A DNA stretch of 64,000 bases, taken from Larkinella humicola. Lineage in GTDB: Bacteria > Bacteroidota > Bacteroidia > Cytophagales > Spirosomataceae. A program made the translations under genes and the position numbers. This document shows, one piece after another, positions 1-8,546 of this stretch. The DNA is taken from the NCBI RefSeq assembly GCF_008727875.1, contig NZ_VTWS01000006.1, positions 434,001-498,000 of the forward strand, given 5' to 3'. The notes under the pieces were generated by a model. That model was not told where the DNA came from. It made no database searches and saw nothing but the letters and a program-made list of their open reading frames with translations. Numbering within the stretch: the first letter of the stretch is position 1; the number at the start of each line of letters is the position of its first letter.

Positions 1-806
1 ACTCCGCCCGGCCCCGGTTCGCCGAATCCGCCGGTTACGAGCAGCGTCTGACGTTCCGGCTGATCTTCCAGAAAACACAGGTTGCTGGTCAGTGGCAAGG
101 TGGTATCCAGTGAAAAAAGCCACTCACCCCGGGACGACACCACCTGAATCGCCTGCATCCCGTAATGTGCCACCCAAACCCGACTCTGCTGATCAAGCGC
201 CAGGCCATCGGGTAAATTGTCAATGGGATTCCCGGAGGGATGGGCCGGAAGATCCGCAAAAACCGTCGCCGGGCTTTTCGGAATCCCCGGTTCGGTCAGT
301 TCGATCACCAACACCCGGTTTTGGTAACTTTCGGCCACGTATAACTTCGTTTCATCGGCCGACAAAACCAGCCCGTTGGCGTAGTCGATGCTGTCGGCAA
401 CCACGCGTTCGGTTCCGTCTGCTCCGACGAAAAACACCTTTCCATCGGTTCGGATCGAGTCAGTAAAGTAGAGATTCTGCCGGGAGTCGATCACCAGATC
501 ATTGGGCGATTGCACATCCACCCTGGCACAAACCTTCTGAATAACAGAACCTTTAAGCGCTCCATCCGAATCAAACTGGCTAATGTCAGCCTGCTTAGGA
601 TCACATACCCAATGGTCGCCAGTGGGCAAAACAACCTGCCCGTTGGGGCAAGCGGTTTTTCCCCAGACGGTGTAATCCCCCGCTTTATCCAGCCGAATGA
701 TTTCACCGCCGGTGAGCGTCGTAACATACCAGTTTCCATCCCGATCCACCGCCGGGCCTTCGGTGTAGAAAGGCAGATCAAGAAGCTTTTCGACGGTGTA
801 GTTCAT
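1..806 (-). CDS. SMP-30/gluconolactonase/LRE family protein, partial
   Basis: The reading frame starts at the ATG at 806 and runs off the left edge, so the C-terminus is missing (about 268 residues visible). It shows the beta-propeller signatures of the SMP-30/gluconolactonase family: SPNDLVID followed by LYFTDS, then YANGLVLS with LYVAES, and PDGLALD with VWVAHYG. These motifs carry the metal-binding Asn and Asp residues of the family. Members hydrolyse sugar-acid lactones or related esters. No signal peptide is visible, so it is probably cytoplasmic. It is the last visible gene of the minus-strand catabolic run and is separated from the M81 gene by a large inverted repeat. Its place beside sugar-acid genes fits a lactonase, but the substrate is unknown. 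Confidence 0.85.
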   Translation of the reverse strand, partial: MNYTVEKLLDLPFYTEGPAVDRDGNWYVTTLTGGEIIRLDKAGDYTVWGKTACPNGQVVLPTGDHWVCDPKQADISQFDSDGALKGSVIQKVCARVDVQSPNDLVIDSRQNLYFTDSIRTDGKVFFVGADGTERVVADSIDYANGLVLSADETKLYVAESYQNRVLVIELTEPGIPKSPATVFADLPAHPSGNPIDNLPDGLALDQQSRVWVAHYGMQAIQVVSSRGEWLFSLDTTLPLTSNLCFLEDQPERQTLLVTGGFGEPGPGG

Positions 807-816
807 GTCTTTTTGT

Positions 817-957
817 ACTTCATTATTCGTTACCGCGCGGGCGGCCCCGTCATTATTTAATATTCGACATTTAACTACTTGATAAAAAACGACTTAAGAA
901 TAAATATCGAACACTGAATATTGACGGGGCCGCCCGCGCGGTAACGAATAATGAAGT
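817..957. repeat. 36-bp perfect inverted repeat with GC-rich core
   Basis: Arms at 817-852 and 922-957 are perfect reverse complements around an AT-rich 69-bp centre. Each arm contains a 16-bp GC word (CGCGCGGGCGGCCCCG at 834-849). It fills the gap between the M81 gene and the SMP-30 gene, and the right arm touches the M81 stop codon. It may act as a strong hairpin that attenuates or terminates transcription. The GC word recurs near 55.6 kb. Confidence 0.9.
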
Positions 958-2445
958 TTAGTGGAGTTGATGGGTTTGTTCAAACGGGAACAATGGCCTT
1001 CTCCGGTTTTGATACGCAAATAGCGTCATATCGGCCTGGGTCACGCCCGGCGTGTCGACCTGCACAATGGCCGGGCAAACCGGGGCATAGGCGGCAATCG
1101 GGGCGTTCACGCCTTTGGCGATGATGATGGCAAACGCGTCCGGTTCCAGGCCGAAAGCCGTCATCTGACGCAGGCTGTAGGGCGGTGTTCGGCGGGTCGT
1201 CAGCATAACGGTATTGCCTTTTTGGGTTTCCACCAGCACGGTTTCACCCATGTCGTAATTCACAAAACCGCCGTGTTTGGGTGTCGATTCCGTGAATTTT
1301 CCGTCCGAAAACTGCCTGAGCCTTACCTCCGTTGTGTAGGATTTTTCGGCTTCTCCCATCGCCAGTGAAAACGATTCACCAACGGCGTGTTGGCTCGCTT
1401 CCTTCACCGCCGACGGATCGTACAGGCAGATAAAAACCGGTCCGATTTCCTTCATTTCCAGCGCTTCCAGCAAATGCGTGCTGTTGCCGGGCGCACCCCC
1501 ACCGACGTTGTCGCCCATGTCCAGCATCAAAACCGGTTTGGGCAAGGTCGTTAGCGACGGCAGTACGGCCTGAATACCGGTTTTTAGTCCGTTAAATTCT
1601 TCTTTTCGGTCGAGGATATAGTCAGAAAGCTGCTGCCCGGTTTTCTGGATCAGCTTCTGCGCGTCGGCTTCCTGTTTTTGGTCGGCAATCAGAATAAAAG
1701 CCGAACCCATTTCGGCCACATCGGCATACGGGAAACCCAGCAGCAAACTCGCCGACAGCAGGCGGTTTTGCCTCCCCGTTTCCGTCAAATGCGCCAGCAA
1801 ACTCCGGCAGGGGTCCTGCGAGGTGTATTGTTGCTCGATGCTGATCGCCATCGGCAATTGTACCAGGTGTTGCACCGGCTGAACCGTGCCCCGCAACGTT
1901 TCCACCAGAATCTGGGCGGCTTTCCGGCCCGTCGCCCGCTGGTCGATGTGCGGATTGGTGGCATACGCGACCAGCGCATCCGTGGCCGCCACCATCGCCG
2001 GGCTGACGTTGGCGTGTGGGTCCAGCGTGCCGGTTATCGGTATTTCAGGACCCAGTTTTTCCCGCAGCAAACCCAGCCAATGCCCATCCAGATCGGGATA
2101 CGATTCCGCTACCCCGGCCCCATGCGGAACCACCACGCAACCATCGACCGGCAAAACGGCCTCGAGTGCGGACCACATTTCGGCCAGGATAGCCTCGTAA
2201 GCTTCTCGTTGGATCAAACCGCCCGGTGTGGCGGAGGCATACAAAACCGGAACGAGTTCCAGATCGGGAGAAGCATCGATCACATCGATGACGCCACTGA
2301 TTTCGTGGTGCGCGCCCTCGTATTCGGTCCGAATGGCTTCACCCGCCAGCCAGTAACCGTTTTTGAAATCGTCCAGCGTGGTGGGGATTTCAATAAAGGT
2401 GTTGGTTTCGTGGTAAATGCCCAGCAGTGCAATTCGTTTCCGCAT
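958..2445 (-). CDS. M81 family metallopeptidase (MlrC-like)
   Basis: This 495-aa protein has the typical MlrC two-part layout. The N-terminal DUF1485 part begins with the HETNTF motif (H12) and contains LDPHAN (141-146). The C-terminal MlrC_C part opens with LDMGDNVGGG (about 308-317). MlrC hydrolyses linearised microcystin, but most homologues sit in unrelated catabolic clusters and probably cleave small amides or N-acyl amino-acid-like compounds. There is no signal peptide. The gene lies 10 bp after ridA in the same direction and is probably co-transcribed with ridA, rraA and the MFS gene. The family is clear; the substrate is not. Confidence 0.92.
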   Translation of the reverse strand: MRKRIALLGIYHETNTFIEIPTTLDDFKNGYWLAGEAIRTEYEGAHHEISGVIDVIDASPDLELVPVLYASATPGGLIQREAYEAILAEMWSALEAVLPVDGCVVVPHGAGVAESYPDLDGHWLGLLREKLGPEIPITGTLDPHANVSPAMVAATDALVAYATNPHIDQRATGRKAAQILVETLRGTVQPVQHLVQLPMAISIEQQYTSQDPCRSLLAHLTETGRQNRLLSASLLLGFPYADVAEMGSAFILIADQKQEADAQKLIQKTGQQLSDYILDRKEEFNGLKTGIQAVLPSLTTLPKPVLMLDMGDNVGGGAPGNSTHLLEALEMKEIGPVFICLYDPSAVKEASQHAVGESFSLAMGEAEKSYTTEVRLRQFSDGKFTESTPKHGGFVNYDMGETVLVETQKGNTVMLTTRRTPPYSLRQMTAFGLEPDAFAIIIAKGVNAPIAAYAPVCPAIVQVDTPGVTQADMTLFAYQNRRRPLFPFEQTHQLH

Positions 2446-2455
2446 CGTTGTGGTT

Positions 2456-2839
2456 TTATTTTCCTACGTAAATCACGACATCGACTTCAAACTTCAGCAA
2501 ATCGCCGAGGCAACCGATGAGCGTAGTCCGGGCCGGATACGGAGCGTTGAAATACTCCCGGTAAATAGCATTGAACTCGGCCAGGTATTCCTGTTTACCG
2601 ACGTAGTTCCGAACCTGAACGGCATCGTCCAGACTCGCTCCGGCGGCTTCCACAATCCGTTTCAGGTTTTCGAACGACCGGCGGCATTCTCCTTCGAAGG
2701 TGTCATTGACAATGGCTCCGGTGTCGTCCACCGAGGCTTGTCCTGACACAAACAGGTAATCGCCCGAAACAATACCGGGTGAAAAAGGGAGGTGACTTTT
2801 CGGGATATTTTTCCCGCTTACAACGATTTTCTTGCTCAT
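2456..2839 (-). CDS. RidA family enamine/imine deaminase
   Basis: This 127-aa protein has the size and signatures of the RidA/YjgF/UK114 family: FVSGQ near residue 31, RNYV near 78, and PARTT near 102 with the substrate-binding Arg, followed by a conserved acidic C-terminal strand (FEVDVV). RidA proteins hydrolyse reactive enamines and imines released by PLP enzymes to keto acids and ammonia. Its start overlaps the rraA stop by 4 bp (ATGA), a sign of translational coupling. A threonine-synthase-like PLP enzyme two genes beyond rraA in the same run is a plausible source of its substrate. Confidence 0.93.
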   Translation of the reverse strand: MSKKIVVSGKNIPKSHLPFSPGIVSGDYLFVSGQASVDDTGAIVNDTFEGECRRSFENLKRIVEAAGASLDDAVQVRNYVGKQEYLAEFNAIYREYFNAPYPARTTLIGCLGDLLKFEVDVVIYVGK

Positions 2840-3480
2840 AATACACCAAATTTTTGATAGGCTTCCCAGGCTTTCATGCCGTTTTTAATGGCGTCGCGCG
2901 TGATATTTTCGGCATCCACTTTCTGAATGGCGGCCGCGATGACCTGTTCTTCCACTTCCTGCGGAACGACCACAATGCCGTCTTCGTCGGCCATTACCAG
3001 ATCGCCGGACCGGAATTTTACGCCGTCGATTTCCACCGTGACATCCAGATCGACCACCCGCTGGCGGTTCTGGCTGTCGTACGGATTTTTGGAGGTCGCA
3101 AAAACCGGAAATTCCATCGCCCGCATTTTGTCGATATCCCGAACTCCGCCGTGAACGATGACGCCCAGACAACCGCTGTTGCGGGCCGCCGTCGACAACA
3201 ACTCCCCCCAGATGCCGGAACGCGTGGAACCGCCTGCTGCACAGATCAGTACGTCGCCCGGCTGGCAGGAATCGACGGCCTGTAATTCCAGTTCGTAGGG
3301 ATTCGGGTCGACGTCGTATAGGTCCGCCCACAAGCTGGTTTTGCAACGACCCAGCAACTTATTGATGCCGGTATAGGCGTGAAACGGAATGCGCGTGGCC
3401 TGGTGTGTATAGCCCAACTGGTCGAGTACATCCGACAGCACGGCCACGTATAGTTTGTCTTTTAATTCTTCCAGATTCAT
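2836..3480 (-). CDS. RraA family protein (aldolase/decarboxylase type)
   Basis: This 214-aa protein matches the RraA-like family, which includes 4-hydroxy-4-methyl-2-oxoglutarate and oxaloacetate-type aldolases and decarboxylases. WGELL is at 91-95, GGVRDID at 111-117 (with the catalytic Arg-Asp pair), and EDGIVVVP is near 166-173. In catabolic clusters such proteins usually cleave 2-keto acid intermediates and need a divalent metal. It lies between the MFS gene and ridA, overlapping ridA by 4 bp. The role in keto-acid cleavage is inferred from context. A ribonuclease-E-regulator function is unlikely in this phylum. Confidence 0.88.
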   Translation of the reverse strand: MNLEELKDKLYVAVLSDVLDQLGYTHQATRIPFHAYTGINKLLGRCKTSLWADLYDVDPNPYELELQAVDSCQPGDVLICAAGGSTRSGIWGELLSTAARNSGCLGVIVHGGVRDIDKMRAMEFPVFATSKNPYDSQNRQRVVDLDVTVEIDGVKFRSGDLVMADEDGIVVVPQEVEEQVIAAAIQKVDAENITRDAIKNGMKAWEAYQKFGVL

Positions 3481-3499
3481 TTTAAAACAGGTTTATGTA

Positions 3500-4813
3500 T
3501 TAGCCCCCTAAATCCCCTGAAGGGGACTTGGACGCGGAATCTTCCAGATGCATAAAGTCCCCTTCAGGGGATTTAGGGGTAATATCTTCCGGTTTTGGTT
3601 TGATGGTATATAGCAAGGCGGCAGAAATCAGCATGGTAAGGGCGGCAAACTGGAACATCCGGCTGAGATCCACGTCGGCATCCCGCAACATACCGCCGGC
3701 ATACAGCCCCACGCCCCCGACAATACAGGCTACCAGATTCAGTACACCGTAACCCGTGGCGCGGTATCGCTGGTCGGCAATCAGGCACAAAATCGGCATC
3801 ATGTTCGCATCCAAGAAGGTGCGCGTGAAGGCATAAATCATGAAACAGACAATGGCAATGGGAAGGACGCTGGTGCTGCTGGCGATAAAAATACCGGGGG
3901 CGGCAATCACTAGCCCGATAAAAGGCACCAGAATCCGACCGCGTGGGTTGGTCCGACTCCAGCGGTCGGCCAGAAAACCGCCCGTCAGAACGCCCACCAG
4001 CGAGGCCGTGTGAAAATAGCCCGTGGCATACAGACCGGCGACGGTTTGGGACAGGTTGAAATGCTCTTTGTAATACGTTGGTAACCAACCGACAACCAGC
4101 CAACTCACAATTCCGCCCAACCCCCAGAAGGTCAGGGCTACCACATAATTCCGTCGGCTGAACAGATCCCGAAGTGCCTCGGTGAAACGAATGGCCGGTT
4201 CCGGCTCGGTCGAAAGTGTATTTTTTTCGGGGACAACCGGATCGCGCAACACCAACGCCAGCAACACCGCATACCCGACGCCAATGAGTCCAAAAACGCC
4301 AAATGCGTAGCTCCAGGTCCTGCTTTCGGCCAGCCAGCCGCCCACAAAACCCAGGCTTTGCCCGATCATAATCCCGCCCATGTGAATGCCCGTCGCCAGC
4401 GAGCGCGTGGCACCCCGGTGGTAGTCGACAATCAGCGCCAGAGCCGCCGGAATGTAACAGGCTTCGCTGATGCCCATGAGCGCTCGGGTCAGCAAAAGTT
4501 CTTCAAAGGTGGTAGCGCGGGCAGTAAACCAGGTGACAATCGACCAGACAAACAGGCTCCCGATAATGACCCGGCTGCGGTTGAACCGGTCGGCCAGAAA
4601 CCCGGCCAGCGGACTCAGCAAACCGTATACCCACAGGAAAACCGAGGTCAGCAAGCCGAATTGCGCGTCGGTCATCGGAATTTCGGCCAGAATGGAACTT
4701 CGCATGGTAGTGATCATCATCCGGTCGAGGTAGTTCAGACAGCCGACCACACAGAGTAAACCCACGATGAGCCACGGATAAAAAGACGGTCGCGATAGAG
4801 TCATTACTTTCAT
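3500..4813 (-). CDS. MFS transporter, ACS-type (organic anion/sugar acid)
   Basis: This 437-aa protein has about 12 hydrophobic segments. Its N-terminus resembles anion:cation symporters, with NYLDRMM in helix 1 and a loop-2/3 signature of the type GFLADRFNRS. ACS carriers import sugar acids and other small organic anions by proton symport. It probably imports the product made by the secreted enzymes of the locus. The last roughly 25 codons (KSPEGDF then KSPSGDLGG) are encoded by an intergenic inverted repeat (3505-3579), so the tail is repeat-derived and not part of the MFS fold. Confidence 0.92.
   Translation of the reverse strand: MKVMTLSRPSFYPWLIVGLLCVVGCLNYLDRMMITTMRSSILAEIPMTDAQFGLLTSVFLWVYGLLSPLAGFLADRFNRSRVIIGSLFVWSIVTWFTARATTFEELLLTRALMGISEACYIPAALALIVDYHRGATRSLATGIHMGGIMIGQSLGFVGGWLAESRTWSYAFGVFGLIGVGYAVLLALVLRDPVVPEKNTLSTEPEPAIRFTEALRDLFSRRNYVVALTFWGLGGIVSWLVVGWLPTYYKEHFNLSQTVAGLYATGYFHTASLVGVLTGGFLADRWSRTNPRGRILVPFIGLVIAAPGIFIASSTSVLPIAIVCFMIYAFTRTFLDANMMPILCLIADQRYRATGYGVLNLVACIVGGVGLYAGGMLRDADVDLSRMFQFAALTMLISAALLYTIKPKPEDITPKSPEGDFMHLEDSASKSPSGDLGG
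3505..3579. repeat. 25-bp inverted repeat of the CCCCTAAATCCCC family
   Basis: Arms at 3505-3529 and 3555-3579 are perfect complements. The core word is AAATCCCCTGAAGGGGACTT. The repeat lies over the 3' end of the MFS reading frame and is translated into its tail. Close relatives are at 4838-4914 and 21479-21580. Confidence 0.9.
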
Positions 4814-4837
4814 AGCTCGTAGATTGATGATTTAATT

Positions 4838-4914
4838 GCCCCTAAATCCCCTAAAGGGGACTTTGACACGGAACCCTCCGGATTTTAGAAGTCCCCTTTA
4901 GGGGATTTAGGGGC
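4838..4914. repeat. 25-bp inverted repeat of the CCCCTAAATCCCC family
   Basis: Arms at 4838-4862 and 4890-4914 are perfect complements containing AAATCCCCTAAAGGGGACT. It lies in the 108-bp gap between the PLP-enzyme gene and the MFS gene. It could act as an internal attenuator of the long minus-strand run, but no U-tract follows the hairpin on the coding strand. Confidence 0.9.
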
Positions 4915-4921
4915 GAAAGGC

Positions 4922-6010
4922 CTACAAAAACGGCTGAATCAGCCCGATGGCCCGGCCAACGTCCACCGTTTCCACGGGCGGCAAGCCAAAGTTTCTTTCG
5001 ACCGACGCCATGTCTTTAAAACCGCTGCCGGTGACCAGACAAACCACGGTTTCGTCGCGGCTCACTTCGTTTCGGGCCACGGCATTCTCCAGCCCGGCCA
5101 GCGCGACCGCTCCGGCGGGTTCGCTGAAAATCCCTTCTTTCTGGGCCAGTGCTTTCTGCCACGCAAACACCCGATCGTCCGTTACCACATAGCCCGTACC
5201 ACCGGTTTTCCGACAGTTCGCGATCACCTCATCGCCATCCAGCACCCCCGGAACCTGCAAACCGCTGACCGACGTGGTGGATAACGCCACCGCGCTGGCC
5301 TTTCGATCCTGGTTCCGCAACGCACTTGCGATCGTATCGTTTCCTTCGGGTTGAACACAGTTAACTTTCGCAAAACCGGCATTCGGTTTTTCAGACAGAA
5401 CGCCCCGGGTGATGGCCAGCGTTAGCCCTCCCCCACCGGCTGGCGAAAAAATGTGATCGACCCGACCTTCCAGCGTTTCCAGAATTTCGGAAGCCATCGT
5501 CTGCACGCCCTGCATGGCGGACGGGCAATACCGGTAGGCGCTGATTGGCAGCGGTATTTCGTGTGTTTGGCAGAGGGTTTCGAGTTCATCGAAAACCGCC
5601 GAGGTGATCGCCGGATCTTTGCCAAAACCGTGTACCATAAAAATGTGGGCTCCGTACAACTGCATCTGCCGGATTTTGGGCAAGGGGGCGCCGTCTACCA
5701 CCACCAGAATGCATTGAATGCCCGCAGCCGCGCAGTACGCCGACAAAGCCGCGCCGGTGTTGCCGCTGGAGGTGGCAATGCAGACTTTCTGCCCTTTGGC
5801 ATTCAGTTCACTGACCAAAACAGCCGCGAAACGGTCTTTGTAGGAACCGGTCGGATTCAGGTTTTCCAGTTTGAAATACAGGTTATTCAGCCCCAACGAT
5901 GGCCCAATCGACCGGGAGCGGACGAGTGGCGTCTGCCCTTCGCCCAGCAGTACGCGGTGTTGGGGTGCCACGGTCGGCAATTGATTTTGGTATTTCCAGA
6001 TCGTATTCAA
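4922..6010 (-). CDS. Threonine-synthase-like PLP-dependent enzyme
   Basis: This 362-aa protein is a fold-type II PLP enzyme. SYKDR at 56-60 carries the Schiff-base lysine (K58), SSGNTG at 81-86 is the substrate loop, and a glycine-rich phosphate loop follows (SPAGGGG, 189-195). The length fits the short threonine-synthase/threonine-dehydratase group. These enzymes carry out beta- or gamma-elimination or replacement on hydroxy-amino acids. Context (RidA, RraA, M81, no other thr genes) points to a catabolic eliminase and not to biosynthetic ThrC. It overlaps the upstream SDR gene by 4 bp. True threonine synthase activity cannot be excluded from sequence alone. Confidence 0.85.
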   Translation of the reverse strand: MNTIWKYQNQLPTVAPQHRVLLGEGQTPLVRSRSIGPSLGLNNLYFKLENLNPTGSYKDRFAAVLVSELNAKGQKVCIATSSGNTGAALSAYCAAAGIQCILVVVDGAPLPKIRQMQLYGAHIFMVHGFGKDPAITSAVFDELETLCQTHEIPLPISAYRYCPSAMQGVQTMASEILETLEGRVDHIFSPAGGGGLTLAITRGVLSEKPNAGFAKVNCVQPEGNDTIASALRNQDRKASAVALSTTSVSGLQVPGVLDGDEVIANCRKTGGTGYVVTDDRVFAWQKALAQKEGIFSEPAGAVALAGLENAVARNEVSRDETVVCLVTGSGFKDMASVERNFGLPPVETVDVGRAIGLIQPFL

Positions 6011-6822
6011 AACTCGGTGGGGAATTGGGTTTTCTTGGCTGAATAGGTACTGAAATTCGGTTTAAAACCGCCGTCGATGGTCAGTGTGGTTCCGCTGATG
6101 TAGGACGCCTGCGGAGAACACAGCCAGAAAACCGCTTCGGCCACTTCGCGGGAATGACCACCCCGCGCGAGCGGAATGAAATCGGTGAGTTCGGCGGTCA
6201 AGCGGGCGCTGATGTTTTCTCCTTCCGGATCGACGTAGTCGTTGCTGAGTTCGGTGTCGATGTAACCCGGCGCAACGCCCACCACCCGAATACCGTTCCG
6301 ACCGTAGGTAATGGCAAATTCCGCCGTCAGGCTTTCCAGTGCGGCTTTGGCTGCAATGTACGCCGGGCCGCAGCCCGCTGGCCGGGAGGCCATGACGCTG
6401 GAAACGTTGACGACGACACCGCCACCGGTCTGTTTTTCCATCTGTTGCGCAACCCCTTTCGTCAGAAAAACCGGGGCCGTCAGACAAACCCGCAGCGTTT
6501 TTTCCCAGGTTTCAAGTTCCATGCTCCGCAGCGTTTCCAGCGTTCGCCAGGCGGCATTGTTCACCAAGGCGTCGATCCGCCCACCCCATTCCACAGTCTG
6601 ATTGACCAGCTCTTGCAGATAGGACGACTGTTCCAGATCGCCCGGAATCGCCAGACAATCAGCATCATATGTGGTTTCCAGCTCAACCACTAACGCATTC
6701 AGCGGTTCTTCGGCAAGGTCGGAAAGCACCAGACGAAACCCTTCTTCGGCGAATTTTGTGGCCGTTGCCCGACCGATTCCCCCGGCGGCTCCGGTGATGA
6801 GCACGACTTTTTTATTTCTCAT
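6007..6822 (-). CDS. SDR family oxidoreductase
   Basis: This 271-aa classical short-chain dehydrogenase has the NAD(P)-binding TGAAGGIG at 10-17, NNAAW at 88-92 and the catalytic Ser-Tyr-Lys set (S141/S142, Y155, K159). An Asp after strand 2 (SDLAEE) suggests NAD preference. It probably oxidises a hydroxyl of a sugar-acid or amino-acid-like intermediate. It overlaps the PLP-enzyme start by 4 bp and the deacylase stop by 11 bp, so the three are probably translated together. The substrate is not predictable. Confidence 0.93.
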   Translation of the reverse strand: MRNKKVVLITGAAGGIGRATATKFAEEGFRLVLSDLAEEPLNALVVELETTYDADCLAIPGDLEQSSYLQELVNQTVEWGGRIDALVNNAAWRTLETLRSMELETWEKTLRVCLTAPVFLTKGVAQQMEKQTGGGVVVNVSSVMASRPAGCGPAYIAAKAALESLTAEFAITYGRNGIRVVGVAPGYIDTELSNDYVDPEGENISARLTAELTDFIPLARGGHSREVAEAVFWLCSPQASYISGTTLTIDGGFKPNFSTYSAKKTQFPTEF

Positions 6823-7735
6823 GAATCATTATTTTACCGGGCTTTCCGATGGGCAGAACTCCGCCCAACGCATCGCCCTTTTTCACGTTTACCGTCGTTC
6901 GCAGGAGAAAAGCCAGCCCGGCGATCTCCGAGAGTACGTCCGTCGTGTCGCCCGAAACCGGGTCAACAATTTGGCCCCAACGCTGCCCGGCCCGGATGAA
7001 ATCACCCGGTTTTACGGCAGTGATAAAAATACCGTCGGCGGGCGAAGGCATTTTGGCCTGAAGATAACCACTGTCAGGGCGATCATCTTCCACCCAATAC
7101 CGTTCAGTGGCCGGGCTGGTTTGCGCGGGTTCATCGATCATTTTCAAGTGCCGAAGCAGATTGAGAAAACCGTCCTGATAGGCCGTCACGACCGGCTCCC
7201 GAAGTCCGGTTCCTCCGCCGTATTCCAGGTAAATGGCCGGAATGTTGGCATCACGCGCCACGGAAAGGGTGCGTCCATTCGGACGGTGATCGGTTCCCCA
7301 CACGATGGGGAGGTTATACGCCAGCGCCATTTCCCGCTGTTTTTCCAGCACCTCTGGCGACGGATGAAGCATATAACCGGCCAATGGATAAATATCATAG
7401 GCCAATCCGCCGGTGTGCATGTCGACGTAATAATCCGCTTCCCGAATGAGCGCACTGATGCGGTCGGCGGTTTGTTCCGATACCGAACCTGCGGGATTTC
7501 CCGGACAAATCCGGGCCAGATCCAACCCGTCTTCCCCGCAGCGGCAGGCGAGTGCGTAGGCCGATGCGTTCACCACCGGCACAATCGTCACGCTGCCGGA
7601 CACCACTTTTCCTTCCAGCACCCCAATCAGTTCACGAGCCGACAGCATTGGTTCGTATTCATCCCCGTGAACGCCCGCCGACAGCAGGACGTGGGGGCCG
7701 GGCAATGTTCCGATTATTCGCTTATACTCAATCAT
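6812..7735 (-). CDS. Succinylglutamate desuccinylase/aspartoacylase family zinc hydrolase
   Basis: The family (M14-like deacylases) is recognised from the zinc ligands GVHGDE (H23, E26 with the start chosen here) and DMHTGG (H107), about 307 residues in all. Members remove acyl groups from N-acyl amino acids or related amides. The frame is open up to 7789, but that start would overlap the upstream SGNH gene by 53 bp. The ATG at 7735 lies 1 bp after that gene's stop and begins directly at the first conserved strand, so it is preferred. It probably deacylates the imported compound before the SDR and PLP steps. Confidence 0.85.
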   Translation of the reverse strand: MIEYKRIIGTLPGPHVLLSAGVHGDEYEPMLSARELIGVLEGKVVSGSVTIVPVVNASAYALACRCGEDGLDLARICPGNPAGSVSEQTADRISALIREADYYVDMHTGGLAYDIYPLAGYMLHPSPEVLEKQREMALAYNLPIVWGTDHRPNGRTLSVARDANIPAIYLEYGGGTGLREPVVTAYQDGFLNLLRHLKMIDEPAQTSPATERYWVEDDRPDSGYLQAKMPSPADGIFITAVKPGDFIRAGQRWGQIVDPVSGDTTDVLSEIAGLAFLLRTTVNVKKGDALGGVLPIGKPGKIMIHEK

Positions 7736-7736
7736 T

Positions 7737-8534
7737 TCAGTGTTCCCCTTCATAATACGGCCCTCCACAAGTCGGTTCTTTGGGGTCAAAAATGGCTACT
7801 GCTTTGAACAACTGACGGGCGATTTCCTGATGGCCCCGCGCGCCCGGATGCAGCGGATCGTTGAGCCATTCGCGGTTCACATCAACGCCGGTCGTGGTTT
7901 GCCAATGGTGGTAGTTATCGACCAGAATCACCTGTTTCGTTTCCGCTACGGTTCGAATAACCGGAATGTAATCCGGCAGCGTTTTACGTTCCGGGGCTTT
8001 TTGGATAATGATCGGATTCGGCGTATGCAGAATCGGAATGGCCCCCAACGCGCGGATTTTCTCAACGAGGCTGATCAGGTTTTGCTCAAAAACGGCGGTT
8101 GTGATTTCTTTTCGAGCACAGTCGTTCGTTCCGATCATCAGCGACACCACCGCCGGTTTGAACTGCGCGACCCGCCAGTCGAAATCGCTCAGGATGTTGC
8201 TGGTGGCATTGCCGCTGATGCCGGTATTGACCACCAGATCACGCACCTTTTTCAACTCCCAGCGAAGCCGTTCGGCGAAAATTTCGGGGTAGCTGCGAAA
8301 ACCGTGCGTGTGCTTGGCGCCGTGCGTGATGCTGTCGCCGGTAAAAAGCCAGACACTGGGTTCTTTCTGAGCGAACAGCCCTTTGATCCGTTCCAGATCC
8401 GGAACCGTTGCCCGGTTTTTCGCATCCGATGACGCCATTCCGGGAAAAACCGGCATTGAAACCGTCGGCAGAACCACACCCAGTCCGGCCATTTTGATGA
8501 ATTTCCGACGGGAAAAGTCCGACTCCTTTTGCAT
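7737..8534 (-). CDS. SGNH/GDSL hydrolase with Tat-like signal
   Basis: This 265-aa protein has all SGNH blocks: GDSITHG at 66-72 (nucleophile S68), a glycine in block II (VVNTGISGN), GTND at 135-138 and DPLHPGARG (D226, H229). The N-terminus has a Tat-like motif (SRRKFIKMAG) and a hydrophobic stretch, so it is probably exported folded. Such enzymes deacetylate sugars, including sialic-acid-like residues. It sits between the sialidase-like genes and the deacylase gene. A second SGNH domain of this type is fused to a sialidase-like protein at 9838-11670. Confidence 0.9.
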   Translation of the reverse strand: MQKESDFSRRKFIKMAGLGVVLPTVSMPVFPGMASSDAKNRATVPDLERIKGLFAQKEPSVWLFTGDSITHGAKHTHGFRSYPEIFAERLRWELKKVRDLVVNTGISGNATSNILSDFDWRVAQFKPAVVSLMIGTNDCARKEITTAVFEQNLISLVEKIRALGAIPILHTPNPIIIQKAPERKTLPDYIPVIRTVAETKQVILVDNYHHWQTTTGVDVNREWLNDPLHPGARGHQEIARQLFKAVAIFDPKEPTCGGPYYEGEH

Positions 8535-8546
8535 GCGAAAACCGGT

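Noticed and set aside
2836-3480. Calling this gene a ribonuclease E regulator
   Set aside because: The name comes from E. coli RraA. The catabolic context and the aldolase-type motifs favour a keto-acid aldolase or decarboxylase.
6671-7807. 378-codon plus-strand frame over the SDR and deacylase genes
   Set aside because: It spans two well-supported opposite genes and shows no domain. It is a chance antisense frame.
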